Origin: Campylorhamphus procurvoides
Lineage: Eukaryota > Chordata > Aves > Passeriformes > Dendrocolaptidae
Length of the DNA stretch: 64,000 nucleotides
Direction of reading: 5' to 3'
NCBI GenBank assembly: GCA_013396655.1
Contig: WBMV01002681.1
Location: 434,001-498,000, forward strand
Part shown: piece by piece, positions 1 through 12,800 of the stretch
How the letters are laid out: every line of letters starts with the position of its first letter
Numbering within the stretch: the first letter of the stretch is position 1
Notes under the pieces: model-generated
The model's input: the letters and a program-made list of their open reading frames with translations, nothing else
Database searches by the model: none
What the model was told of the DNA's origin: nothing
Program-made: the position numbers and the translations under genes

Positions 1-108
1 ACCACTATTGCAATACATTTTCAGCAACACCACAAAGGAGAGTAGCAGGAAGAGTGTGAGGGAGCTGCTGCAAATCCTGCTGCAGACTAGTTTCTTCTAT
101 GAAAATGC

Positions 109-140
<32 letters not shown>

Positions 141-1107
141 CAATCTGCAGCTGAAGTGCCATTTCACAGCTACCCAAGCAAGTTGTCACCTGAGCCACCC
201 CACTGCCTACAGCATCTCAGCTCTCATTTGCTGTGTTTAATGCTTCCTGATCAGTCTTTCAAAAACTGACTCAGCAAGATCAGAGCAATTTGTTGGACAT
301 GGGTCAGGAATTAGTGAAATGAGGTGGTGTGATACCAAGGGGAGGGTGTGACTGTGACAACCCACATTTGTCTTACCCTGAGCAGCTGTGAAGAGTTACC
401 TTGGCCTGCCCATCCCTGCCTTTCTTTCTTCTCCTTCTGCTCTCAGCTGACCTGTGCTAGGTCAGCGGTAGCTACTTTGTCCCTGTACTCTAGGAGCTCA
501 ACAGCAATAAAAGCTGCTGTCTGGTGGTTTTCTTATCTTTGCAAATTCATGATTTCTTCTGTCCTCTTCTGGCAACCCTGCTGTCACTCTCTTCTTTTCA
601 AAGACACTGGGCTTTGGCTCCTCCTGCTGCATTTATCCTCTGTTAAAGCGAAGTGATATGCTGAGCAGATTGAATGTTTCCCTGCTCCCAAAAATCCTGT
701 CCCCTTCCATGTCCTTTCTTATAATGGAAGTAGTCAAGGTATTTTAATGTTGTCCATTATTGTTTGAGCATAACTGGTGTTACACTTCAGTCACTTATGA
801 GTTAGCAAGGATGGGTTTCTTTCAGATTTGGGAAAATAGGAATGCCAGAGTACCTGCAGAACACAGGAGTGCTTCAGCCCCTGAGCATGCCTAAAGGGTG
901 ATGAATCAGTGAAAGCTGGTTTAGGCATTAAGCAAAGGTTCCACTGAAGTTAATAGTAGTATTACTTGACAAGGTTGCAGATTGTGGATGCTGGTTTTAT
1001 GTGTTATAAAAAGACTTCCAGCTGGTAGATAATAAATATATAGTTAGAAGGTGCTGAAATTAAAGTTGACAAAATTATTGATAAAACTTTTTGGATCTCT
1101 ATTTCAG
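1..1107 (+). other. 3' part of the AGMO intron upstream of exon A
   Basis: This is intronic sequence ending in the acceptor at 1101-1107. It holds a (TA)n microsatellite near its start. The open frame at about 348-656 has no recognisable domain, shows no coding bias I can see and reads as chance. No other repeat or gene was recognised. Confidence 0.85.
114..140. repeat. (TA)n microsatellite
   Basis: An uninterrupted alternating TA run of 27 bases, about 13.5 units. It is likely length-polymorphic. No function is implied. Confidence 0.97.
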
Positions 1108-1259
1108 TGTTTTGTTCAGAAGTGTTGACTTAATTAGTTACATCTATGTGTGGAATAACTACAGACTGTTTGAACTGCCCTGGGACTCGCCATGGACATG
1201 GTATTTGACACTTCTGGGAGTGGACTTTGTATACTACTGCTTTCATCGCATAAGCCATG
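1108..1259 (+). CDS. AGMO: AGMO internal coding exon A (histidine box 1)
   Basis: AGMO is an ER-membrane, tetrahydrobiopterin-dependent di-iron enzyme of the fatty acid hydroxylase superfamily that cleaves the ether bond of alkylglycerols. Seen: acceptor TTTCAG ends at 1107 and donor GTAAGA starts at 1260. The 152-bp exon holds the last base of one codon, 50 whole codons and the first base (G) of the next. The product runs from VLFRSVDLISYIYVWNNYRL through LPWDSPWTWYLTLLGVDF to CFHRISH, matching my memory of vertebrate AGMO. By alignment to the human protein (445 aa) it covers roughly residues 87-136. The WYLTLLGVDFVYYCF stretch is hydrophobic and likely lies in the membrane. HRISH is histidine box 1 (HX3H), which ligands iron. 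The split codon is completed by the AG that opens the next exon, giving Glu. The TTG-to-stop reading frame around it is only the open frame running into the introns. Confidence 0.96.
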
Positions 1260-1980
1260 GTAAGATTTCGCAAGCTTTTTGTGTTTTAAAATACAAAATA
1301 TATTAATTGTCTCTTAGTAAAATGAGGTATTTGCTTTTGTTTCTGTACCTACTTTGCTCTAAGCATATATAGCTGCTCTTCTTCCCAAGGATTAGCAAAG
1401 ACACACTTTTACTTGGAGCATGGAAAAGAGTTTATACATCATAGTCTTTATAGTAAACGTTATTTTGAAAAGAAGGAGTATAATTTTGAAAGCAGTACCA
1501 CAGAGAAAGTGAAGTATCAGGAAAAAAAATAGCAAGTACATAAAAATTAAAACAGATAACAGTCAAACAGACCACTTTTGGCAAACTGGCCAAAATAATG
1601 AAGCCTGTGTAAATCATGCCAGTTGTTTCTGTTCATATACATGGTGATGATGTAATAGTATTGATCCATACTATGTGTCTGTCTCATTGCGTATTTCTCT
1701 TCTGTACTGACAACATACTTTTGCTCTAGCCTTTTATACCCTATCTCAAAATACAATAACACTTCCTATCAGTCTTAATTGTGGGCCTAATGAATCTAAA
1801 GTCCGTAGCAATGAAATAAGAACCTTCTTACTCTTTGAGAAACTTTGGACTGGGATTCTTGAAGATGAGTGCCACTGCTCAAAGAAGCTGTGAGATCTAG
1901 TAACAATACTTTATGTATTGTGCTTTCAGAAAGGAAAAATGCTTTGATGCCAATAGGTCAGTGGAATATATGGAAGTAGG

Positions 1981-2175
1981 TGAGAAAAGAGCCAGATCTG
2001 CTGTGAGGAGTGGGAGGGAGGAAGAGTCCCTCCCAGGTGGAGACGGCAGGCGGGCGTGAGAACAATGCAGGGTGGGTGTAGGGGGACAACAATGGTAGGG
2101 GGACGGGGTGGGAGGCGAGGAAGCAGGGGAGCTGGAACAATGCATCAAGGGGACATCACGGCCGGGAGCTGGGAG
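1981..2175. other. GC-rich, purine-rich patch in intron
   Basis: The + strand is dominated by G and A (runs such as GGGAGGGAGG and GGGGACGGGG) with about nine CpGs, in contrast to the AT-rich flanks. I do not recognise it as a known repeat. It could be a decayed insertion or a regulatory patch. Confidence 0.45.
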
Positions 2176-4545
2176 CCCTGCGTGGGTGTACGCAAGACTG
2201 GGAATATGCTTGACAAACAATGACATTAACAGTGTTGGCAGGGCTACAGCCTCGGGCTGACAACTGGACCAGAGCAGGAGGCTATTCCTGCATTTTAAAA
2301 TAAAAATAATTGCCTTTAAGTGTTAGAAAATCACTAGCTCAGCTGTGCCTTCACTGGAGTCAGTGGTAAAATTCCCACTGACAGACAAGGAAACAGGGTC
2401 ATCTCTGGACTCTCTAAAGCAATTGGATGTTCATGCAGCAACTTTGTGCTTACTCTTCTGTTTTTCAAAGTTCTGAGGGGACTGCACATTTTGAAACGAA
2501 TCTCAATGGGTTTTAGAATTAAAATTCAAACCAATTCTATATGTAATACAGTTGAGGAAACTGTAAGAAAATGCCGCTCTTAAGAAGCTCAGTGGTTAGC
2601 TATTCTATAAATGTTAATTTACTCTTCTTTAGAAGAGTATTCCTTGCTATTAGATCTCTGCTACTTAGTAGGGAACTGATATAACATTGTGGAAAATCAC
2701 TTTAAATTGAGATTTTAGTTTAACCAACACTCTTTTCTCTGGTCAAACAATGATGAAATCTGTAACACAGCTGCAAAAGTCAGCTGAATTGGATGTTGTT
2801 GAGGAAATTTAAGTGTAGGAGGTAGTTTTAAAAAATCCTGAAAAATACCTTTGTATGTTGAGAAGTAAGGGCACTGAAAGAGCCTCTGGTACAAGCAGAC
2901 AAAACATACCTTTGCACTAGAAAAGGGCCTGGTGATTCAAGCTTGGATCCTAGAGCAAAATTAAAAATTAATAGCATATGTATATCCCAGGAAATTCAAG
3001 CTGTGTGGGTTTATGTGTGGGGATGTAAATAATAGCACTAATTGTTTCAAACTGAAAAACTAAAATTCAGATATGTTTTTCTGTTGTTTCTTAATACCTG
3101 ATATAATTTTGATACAAAGAATTATCATCATGGTGAAGCTTTTCCTAGGTGCAAGCAATAATGTGGTAACTCAACCCCCAGCCTTTTTCCTACCTTGTTT
3201 CATGTTGTTCATGCAATAATTGAATTTTCCATTCTACTATTTCATAAACAGTCTGAATAATTACAGCTTTTAAAGTTTTTTTTCTGTAGAAGAAACTCTG
3301 CTGTGCAATATCAAACTTTTACCCAGGATTTGGGGAGATATTTTTTTGTCTTCACTCTGTGTGTGTAATAGCTATTATCATAAACTGAAGTTCTACAGCA
3401 ACAAAAGGAAGTATTTTTAGGTGTGATCTCATTTTGCAAAGGATAGAGTTATTCTAAGTATGTGCTTGTATTTTCCATTGTTTGCAGTAGCCACTTAAAG
3501 GGTAGAAAATAAAATGTTTCAGCACTTATTCCAGCATTCTTCTGGATCTGATCCAAAAGCCGTGGCAGTCAATGGGGCTAGTTAGCCACTGCTCTTTTTT
3601 GTGGCATTTTAATGGATTTATAACTCAGTGTAGCTTTTCCCTTTGTTTCATTAAAAACACCCATTTTTAGGCTATACTACTAAAAAAAGTAAGCTGTAAA
3701 GTCACAGGTTTTATTGTGAACATTGTTTTAGGGAAGGGTATGTGTGGGTTTGAAGGATTTTTACCAGATATTTTAATCTAGCATATATGGATTACTCCTC
3801 AAGTTCCCTCTCCAGGTGCAGAGTCCTTGCAGAGTTATTCCTGCTAGTAAGGGGGATTTGGTGGTCCCAGAGCAGTGCCGAGCCCCAGCCGTGGCGCAGC
3901 ACACTCTTCCCCGTGCCCTGGCCTCACAGATACTTCTGTTGCAGACAAATGACAACGGCAGTAAGGAATTTGTAGGCTCTGTAAAGTAATTTCTTCAGCA
4001 GCCACACCTTTTAATCAGTGGAGGAAATCTAGAGAATTCCAGATCCGTGCAAAAACAAAGGAGACGGCACTGGTGTGGAGCCCAGGTCCCCCCTGCATGG
4101 CAGTGGGGTGTCTTATGGCTGGTTCTAGTGTGTGGGGTTCTGCTGCCTCCAGGGTCACCCCTGGCCCGAGCGGGTCCCTTGGCAGCAGCTGTGCGTTCAA
4201 CCCTGTGCCCCAGTGGGAAATAGTGGGGAGCTGTAAAGCTCTGGCCCTCTGTAAGGGAACGGGTTTTAATCTATGCTTCCTGACTGATCACGTCCTGCAG
4301 AACAAAGTGGTTTCTGTCAGCCAGGGGACCCTCCTCTCTTCTTTCAGGCCCTGGAAGAAGCTGTCTAAGTCTGGCAGCCAGCAGGTTTAGAGAGAAAGCC
4401 TATCGGCAGCTTCCAACACCTATTCTTTTGTTCTGCTTTACTGCTGGGGAATTTCCATTGCTTCAGTGTGCCTCCCCTTAGACAACCTGGGAGAAGTGAG
4501 TTTCCTTCAGCAGGGCCAACCTCCACACAGCTGCATTGTTCTGCC

Positions 4546-4675
4546 TGGGACCCGGTGGCCGGTGTCAGCCGATCGCCCCATTGTCCGCTGGTGGCTTCCA
4601 GCCGCCCTGCGGCATACGTGACATGGTCCCTGTCAGCGAAAGGCCGAGCCAATATGAACTGGTGGTTCGAGTTAC
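4546..4675. other. CpG-dense patch in intron
   Basis: About eleven CpGs occur in roughly 130 bases, which is unusual in a methylated, AT-rich vertebrate intron. A weaker cluster lies just upstream at 3880-3960. This is not a full CpG island by length. It could be a small regulatory element or a young insertion, and I cannot tell which. Confidence 0.4.
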
Positions 4676-7600
4676 ATCAGAGGTCATAAAATAGACCTCA
4701 ACTGATGAGTATATCCTCAGAAGATTCCCCAGATGCTACATAAAATTTTCAGTTAATGGTGTGTCTCTTAGTAATTCTGAGTTTATTTATGGTGGATGAG
4801 GAATAATCTTTCTGCACCAGGTGTATTCTAGAGCAATAGACTCCAAGCTTCTCAGGTTCTCCCACCCTACAGGACTGACATTTTGGCCAAGGCCAGCTTC
4901 TGAAGGGTCAGAGGACAAAGAAAGAAACCCTGAAAACTCACTTCAGCATTGTCTTTCAAAAGGCCATGCCTCAGTATAAAGTGTTTCAACTGAGAATGTT
5001 GGGGATTTTTTCTTTCTAAGACTTCCAATAGTTGGAAGTTTAATGAACTTTTCGTCTCCTGCTTGATAGAATTCTTTTAAAAAGGGTGTGTCTTTTAGCC
5101 ATGATTTACATTGCTTCTGCCTCTTCTCCCAGTAAGCATCTTTTGTTAGTTTCTTCAGCAGCAGAGCTGGCTTCACAAGCTTGTGTCTTCTCTTTCCTAC
5201 ACCATGCTGCAATTCACAGCCCACTCAGTCCTCAAAAAAAAAATTGTGCACGGAGACTGTGCATAGCATCACTGAAATAGTCCACGTTAAAAAACAAGGT
5301 TATGTTGCCTTTCTTTTTTAACAATTCAACTCAGTTCAGTAGTCATAGGGGTCAGCTTAGCCGTGGAGCAGGACATAAGCCAGACTTGCTAGGAGACAAT
5401 CTATGGGTAAGTGAAGACTTGTGAGAGAACAGACAGAATCTTCTGAGTCAGCAGTGCACAGACAGGTAACTCATTAATTTATAAGGAACCAGGATGGATA
5501 CTGGGACAGGGGTCTCAAGATTTGTACCATTAAAATGACTGGAATGTGCAGCAGTAAACCCCAGTCCTGACAATTGTGTATGTATTGTGTAATAATAATC
5601 CTAATGTTTTATAACTTTGGATACCAATGCAATACTGTCTTTACTGTTTCATGAGGAGATGAGTTTAAACTTGTTAGAGGAAAAGACAGCAGGGCTCAGA
5701 GTCTCTTCACCATGTACATTTGCTGATCATTTTTGGAGGGTGTATTAAAATCATATGAATGTGCTATCTTTTTTTATCTGACCGATTCCTGCCTTTGAAG
5801 TGCTGCTTTCATCTGCATTTTATAATGTACTTGTCTGAACTCAGTATATTAGAATGCACTTGTTAAGTAGATTTTATATTAATGATAGTATATGGGAATA
5901 ATTTAAGGTTTAAAGTGTTTCAGATTTATGGGAAATTCATTATAATAAGATCATGTCTGACTTTTGTTATTGGGAGCATGGTTAGAGACACAAGGTTTTC
6001 TTTTCAGGAAAATCTGTATTCCCCTAGAAATACAGTAAATTGCAATGTTCTTTTATATGCCAAGGGGGTTGGGGGAGAGGGTTGGATGCTGGTGGGGTTT
6101 TTTAGGCTTGTTGTTGCTTGTGGGAAAATGTCATTGTTTACCTGACTAGAAAGTCAGTACTATATTGATTATCCAGCATGAAACAAATTTAAGTTCACCC
6201 TAGTGCAAGATAGAAAATGTTGGGAACTGTCAAGTGACTGGATGAGGCTCTGCTCTTTTTCTTGTCACAGCTTTTGTTGATTGCAAAGGGAATTGATACC
6301 CAGCAATTCAGAGAAAAATATTCTTTTCTTGTGAATTTTACAGGAAACATTTTTTGCCATTCTGTCATTGTGTTTTCTTATTTTTTAACTGGGGTTGGGA
6401 GGGCAGGATATTAAAATGCTGCCTTTACTTGTCTTACAAAAATAGCAAAAGCAATACCTTTGTCATATTTTCCATTCCATCTTCTGATTGATTCTAGTCT
6501 AATACCTGCAGACAACATAAAATGAATTGCAAATAAATAGATAGTTCGTGTCATTATGACTAATTTCTTGCCTTCCCAGTTGTCTGTAAATAAACTAGGT
6601 CATTTGTTATTTCTGTATGCTTTTTTTATAACTGAGTCTTTCACCTTTATCTTACTTTTTAGCAGTGAGAGGTGCTTCTTTACTATGTCTTTTAATTTTC
6701 TGAATGGACAGTGAATTTGTAAAAGACCAAAGTCCATCTTAACAAACGAAGATGTTGCCTTCCTTCTCATATTTAAATGTATATTTTGTTGACAAAATTC
6801 ACCTGAAAACTACCTCAGCTGCAATGAAACTTCCTGATATGGAATGTCTAGGGTCCCATAAAATTATAGGAGCCTGCTCGTATTGTTTTCAGTTTGTTAT
6901 TGTTCATAATAAGTTCCTGTTGTTTGAAAGACTGATATCTTGTATACTGGCAAGAATAATGTCCTGATATGAGGTGAGGTGGACTCATTTAGTCTGTTAA
7001 TTTTATTATGGCACATGCAAATAGGACAAGCCCCTTCCTGTTTTACTTCAGATGCAGTGAGATAATAATTGACTTTGGAAAATCTTCCTAACCAGAAGAT
7101 GGAAATAAGAGGGAATCCACTTGAGAGTTTTTACTTAATTTTAATTTCTGAATATCCAGAAGACAGTTACGGGTGAATGGATTTTCTAAATATGTGAAAT
7201 GTCAGAGGTAATTAAGAATGACGGTAATAACAACTCTGCCAAGAGGTTAGAGGTCAGACAGTGATTTGCTGTGCATTTTTGGCTCTTTAGAACTGCTGTA
7301 GGATGTGCTCTGGAGTGGGAATACAGTGTAGTGGAAGGTAGGACATGTCTCATTGCTATAGGTGAGGAATTAAACTCCAGGGTCTGGGTTCAACACTGTA
7401 TGCTTGTGTGATTTTTGTGAGTTTTCTGTAAATACCTGTTAATTGCTTTTCTTTCCACAGGATGCTGGGAGAGACAGATCTCTGACTGTTATGAATTAGG
7501 CTGTGATATGAGTATAAAGACAATCTTTTTTATTTTCCATTTTTATGATGCCAGAGTCAATGTATCTTTTAAATATCATGAAATACATATTCATGAAAGT

Positions 7601-8596
7601 GTGAGCTGACACTATTGTGACACAATTGTTATGCCAAAATTGAGGTGATAATTCTGTCTTCTTTCAGCACTGTTCGTCTTTTCTCAAGCTCCCACCATGA
7701 ACAGATCTGGCATACTTCCCAGTACAAAATCAAAAAGAAACTATTCCTCCATTTTCCTTGTTTGTCATCTTATGGTTGGGAAAGTGGCCAGCACAAGGTT
7801 AATACTCCTTTTAAGTATTACTTATATTCCTGCTTAGAGGATTTACATAACACATTGGCATTCTTGAGGCTCTATATATAGACATGCGTTAGTTAGAGGT
7901 ACCTGTGGGTGTCTGGAGGGTGAAATTTCATCTTTTTTTCTACCTGCAATGCCTGGCTTTTTCCTGAGTGCTCAGATTAGGGAAAAAGCTCTGAATCTGC
8001 TTGCACAAAAGCAAGTTTGCAACCTGCTTAGTCAGTAAAACATGAGAAAATGTGATGAAAGGGGAGTAGAAAGTTTTTTATAAATTAGCATGGGTTGACC
8101 GTTCAAAAGGTCAGCTGTCTTCACACATTTGTATCCTTGGCTAGTGCTGCCCTCTAGTCTACACCTGCTTTTTAAACGGGGGAGAAAATAATCCCTTTAA
8201 AATCTGAGTGGAGGCACGAGTATGAAAGCATCCAACTCGCTGTGCACAGAAGTAGTTCATTTGACATACTTTTCCAAGTGTGCTGCTGAAAACCAATGAA
8301 ACTGCGCATAACACTTCTATTTTTTAAGGTGTTATAGAACATAAAGTAAAATGTGAATTATCAAAGTTAGTGAGTGTGGAAGAGGAGAAACTAGTTCTTT
8401 TGCAATAGTTTGAAGATTTTATTTTTACGGAGTTTTACCTGAAAAAAAATTTTCTAAATAGCTCTGTAATGCACTATTTGGCCTCCTAAATGTTACAGAA
8501 CCACCTTCAATCAGGTGACTTCATAAGTTGAAGACAGAGAGCTCTATGTTTGGAAGTTCAGCTACTCAAGGAAAGCAGTCCAGCTATATCTGTCTG

Positions 8597-8648
8597 TGTT
8601 TTTTGTTTGTTTTTGTTTGTTTGTTTTGTTTTTTTGGGTTTGTTTTTA
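8597..8648. repeat. T/G-rich low-complexity tract
   Basis: Irregular TTTTG and TTTG units, ending in a longer T run and TGGGTTTG. Simple-repeat class. Confidence 0.85.
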
Positions 8649-9413
8649 ATCTTTTGAATATGTATCTTAAATTAGAAACTTGTATTTTGATTAAGTGAAA
8701 CCCCACGTGCAACTATATATTCCTGTTTCCCTTGATGTATTTTAAGCCATGTTGCTTACTTCATCTAAAGGCTTCTTACTGAATTGGACAGAAATGTAAA
8801 AATGCTCACTAATGTGTGTCCTGAATAAGTTGCACAAAAATCACTTCATCCAAGCTCGTTTTAAATATTTTTTTTTTTCCAAAATCAGTTGTGGCTTTGG
8901 AGATGCTGCTTCAGTTTGTGATACAGCAGCTTTGCACACTGTCTTGCTAGAGGGCTTTGTCTGGATTGGTGGTATGTTTGAAGAAGGGCAAGGTTCATTT
9001 TTTTTGTCACTTCCATCTTTTACCAATCTGTTGAAATCAGCAGATCAGCAATAAATAGTACCAAATGCAACAACTGTTTTTAATCTGTGATATGAAACTG
9101 TGATTGTAAGGAATTAGATTTCGAGTAACAGCACACACCATATAATTCATCAAACAGCAGCAGTGGTAACTATTTTTTGTCACTAAGTTTTAAAGTAGAA
9201 GCAGAGGCCTAGAGAAATAAAAGGCGTTGTTAAAACAGATGGCCCACTGAGATGCTTGTGCTTTCTCTGTTACAAAACCTTGTTTTTCTCCTCATGTGCT
9301 AGTAAAAATTGCCTGGTCGTTATTGCTGTTTGTCAGTGTGTATAGTTTTTAACGCAGAAGTTCATTCCACCCCAAACCCCTAATGGCAAAGCTGTTCCTT
9401 TAGGATACTACTC

Positions 9414-9861
9414 AGACTTCCAGAAGTTGGATGTCTGTAATAGTTTTCTTTGCTTGCTAAAAAACTAGCGAGGTCATTACCATTTAAAATACTTAATTTT
9501 CCATTTCAAGATGGACAATTAACATTTAAAGTGTGGTTGGAGGAGACAAAACAGTATTGTATCTGGACAATGTTCTTTGCATGTAAGTTTTCTTCGATGC
9601 ATCTTAATTGCCTTAATTTAAGTATTGGAAAGGATTTACTGATAATTTTAGCTATTAGAAAAAAAGAAAAAATTTTAGTAATTTTTATTAATTTACATCA
9701 TCTACCAACATGCAATCAATTTAGATAAAATGTGATTTGGAAAAGATTGCCCTTCCTACACTTAAAAAGCAGTTTTGGCAATACTTAAATTAAGGCAATT
9801 AAGATGCTAGTTTTTTAGCAAGCAAAGAAAACTATTACAGACATCCAACTTCTGGAAGTCT
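9414..9861. repeat. Perfect interrupted inverted repeat (fold-back)
   Basis: The right arm (9779-9861, 83 bp) is the exact reverse complement of two separated left-arm blocks. 9414-9469 (56 bp) pairs with 9806-9861, and 9599-9627 (29 bp) pairs with 9779-9807. The two blocks meet in the right arm on a shared GC dinucleotide. The left arm therefore has 129 extra bases (9470-9598) that the right arm lacks. The central spacer is 9628-9778. No terminal TG/CA ends, target-site duplication or transposase remnant is visible. An inverted template switch with a microhomology skip explains it best. Confidence 0.93.
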
Positions 9862-12800
9862 TTATACATGAGAACATTGTAGGTATCTCCTTGCAACAGG
9901 ATTATGTTCTGTTAGAGCATGTCTTCATCTAGATTAAAAAAGTAATTTTACTTTTAAAATAGGTAGTGCTGATGAATTCATTCAGATTTGACATTCACTG
10001 ATTGAGAAATACTGTAGGTTACTTAAGCATCTTTGGTTAGAAAACAAGAAAAGTTGTGACTAATCAAATCATATTGTTATGTAGGTGTGAGGAAGTGCAA
10101 GGCTTTCTAAGGTCCAGGAGGAAGATTCCTGATTATATCTAGCTAATAATTTCCCAGAAATTCTAACAAACTTTTCTTATGAAAAAACTGTGACCAAGCT
10201 CAGTCCTGAAGAGCACATTATGCAGACTGTCAGTAAAATGGTGTGGGTATTGCTTCAGACAGTGCAGTGCAACATGGACATGTGACCTTTTAAAACGGAT
10301 AAGAGTTTCCCTTGCTACTGTTAACTTTAATAAAATTAGAAGAATTCCTTTTTATGTGATCAACATATATCATAAATATCACTGTCATTCTAAGCACAAC
10401 TTGCCATTTTATTTTTGTGAGTTCAGGAGTGGCAAAGCTATTGCTATGTATAAAAAGGGAAGAGCAGACTCTCATAACACTATGATATATGGCATGTTTT
10501 CACAAGGAATCATTTAAGAAATCAATGACAACATGTCCATGCTTTGCATCACCTGGAAACTGGCCTATTAAATTGAGACAAAAAGGTAGGATTTTATGGA
10601 TTGTACAACACAGTGGTGTAAGGAAAGTATATGCTTTATATGTGCATCATGTATTTTACATCTTTCTATGCTTTTATTTTCTTCTAAATTTTCATCACTA
10701 TTAACACATATGGATGTTGAGAACCTAGAAAGTTTGTAGTTATAAAAATAAAATCTTATATTTTTTAAGATGAGGTAGCCTATACTTTGCTACAGAAAAA
10801 AAAGTTCTTGAACTAAGATTGTCTTTTAATTTAATGTACTTCTGACTGGAGATTAAGAAATACAAAAAGCAGGCAGGAATGAGCAAAACTGTCAAAGCCA
10901 GTGCTCAATTCTTTTGCCCTATTTGCAGCTTTGCTATTCTCCTATTGCCTATCCACTTATCTAAATGTGAACTTTTTTTTTAATTATGTTGTGTTGGTAC
11001 TTAAACATAAATTTTTTTGTTGATTTGAAGTTGAGAAATAAATGTAGAAATATCAGGGAGAAAATGCAGAGTTAAGTATATACGCTTGTTATATCATTAG
11101 CAGCTTCCCGTGGACCATACGGTTAAAATGAGTTTGAGTCATGAACACTTTGCAGCATTCCTCTGGGATAAATGACAGTATGCAAAGTGCCCACAGCATA
11201 CATATAAAATAAATTAATACTAAATGACAGAGTTTTAAGATCCTTAATATTATTTTTTGCTCTTTTGTCTTTAAATATAGGTATGCTTTTTAAATTAACC
11301 TCACTTGTAAAAGCATTTCAACTTCACCAAGCAGAGTTAAGTTGAAGAGCATGAAGCTAGTTCAAAGAAATTACTAAAAAGGACTGCATGTAACCTCAGC
11401 TAACCAAAGGGCTTCAAAAAACCTCTTTGCATAGTTTTAAGTTTTTTCTTTCTTGTGTAAAAATTGTTACTAAGCAATTTCAGATTAGTTACCAGGATAG
11501 AGATGTGGAAAATTTAAAGTCAGCAGTAGCTTTAAATTACTGAACTGTAAGAAAAATTAAACTCCTAGTTAGATTCAGAAATTATTCACATTTTCCTTTG
11601 CTCAATATGTATCTTTCGTAATAACAATTGAGTTCTCTTACAGCACTATTTCTCACAGTTAAACTGCAAAGTGTTTTGCAGTGGAGATGAGTATCATTAT
11701 TCCCCTCTGTAAAATAGAGGAAGGACAGCACAGGCACAATAAGACTTTCCTAGCACAGTGATAGAGCAAGGGACAAACTCAGGGATGAGTTGCTCAGGCC
11801 GGTACCTTCAGTCCAAAGGCAGTGCTTTCATTACAACAATTCTGCAAGTGAAGTTTTTTTAAGTGAATCATACAGTTCCTGTTTTGTGACTATCTGAAGT
11901 TTAACTGGCGTAAGTTTTGCTATATAGTTGATTGACAAATTGATCTGTATTATTCCTTGTGATTTGAGTAGTTTCTTCTGAAAGTATGTAACATATACAT
12001 AAAACCCGTTTAAAGGTGTAGGATATTTTGCAGGCATTGCAGATATGACTGACTGTGTAATTAATTCAATTGCATATGTATGCTCTCTGTGACTACAGAA
12101 GTACATGTTCACAGAATAAAAACCACAGTCAAAGGAATCCAGACTGCTTATTTTTGTACTTACTGATATCCTAGGGAAAAGGTAAAAAGCAGTTTATAAA
12201 ACCTGGACAAAAGAAGGATGTAACTTTTTTTTTTTTACTCCCTTGGGCTGAATCTCAGCTGAAATAACGGACAGTTTTTGGACTTACTGAAGGAAATGAT
12301 GAGTGAAGATAAATATCCAGATGTTTGCTGGCCAGATGTGTAAGGTTACATTTTGGAAAGCATGAATGCTCTACCTGTGTCTTCTGAGAAGGAAGTTGTA
12401 AACAGTAAACAGTTAGATTTGTATTTCTATAGTTTGGGGGACAAAAGGGGGTTCAGAGGAAAGCTTTGTTTTGCCTTCAATCTAGGATCTTAAGAACATA
12501 TGCAGGCTGAACATGCAGATTTGCACAGCATGCAAGTGGGATTTTTTAATGGCCATTATTTTAATGGCTAACTTAGCACTCTTTGTGCATTGTTTCTAGT
12601 TCAGGGGAGATGCAGCTTATGGAACTGTCTTAATTTTCCAGCTCTAGGAAATAGGTGTGTCAAGTCATTGAAATATTCCTATTTTTTGTTCCTGTTTCAA
12701 ATTGCTTATTTAAGACAACAAAACATTTAAACCTTGACTTTTTCCCCTCTTCCCCCCGCCTATGCTACGTCTCTCTCTTCCCACCTAACATTCAGATCTG

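Larger units (their letters stand above)
1260..9413 (+). other. AGMO long intron, first part
   Basis: AT-rich intron following the donor at 1260. Three GC- or CpG-richer patches stand out: about 1981-2175, 3830-3960 and 4546-4675. A GT-rich low-complexity tract lies at 8597-8648. Short open frames occur on both strands, but none has a recognisable domain. The minus-strand frame at 4943-5224 looks somewhat protein-like but contains no ATG. No RNA gene was recognised. Confidence 0.8.

Noticed and set aside
1091..1107. Apparent translation start just upstream of AGMO exon A
   Set aside because: The frame opens at TTG inside the intron, and the splice acceptor at 1106-1107 shows that coding begins at 1108.
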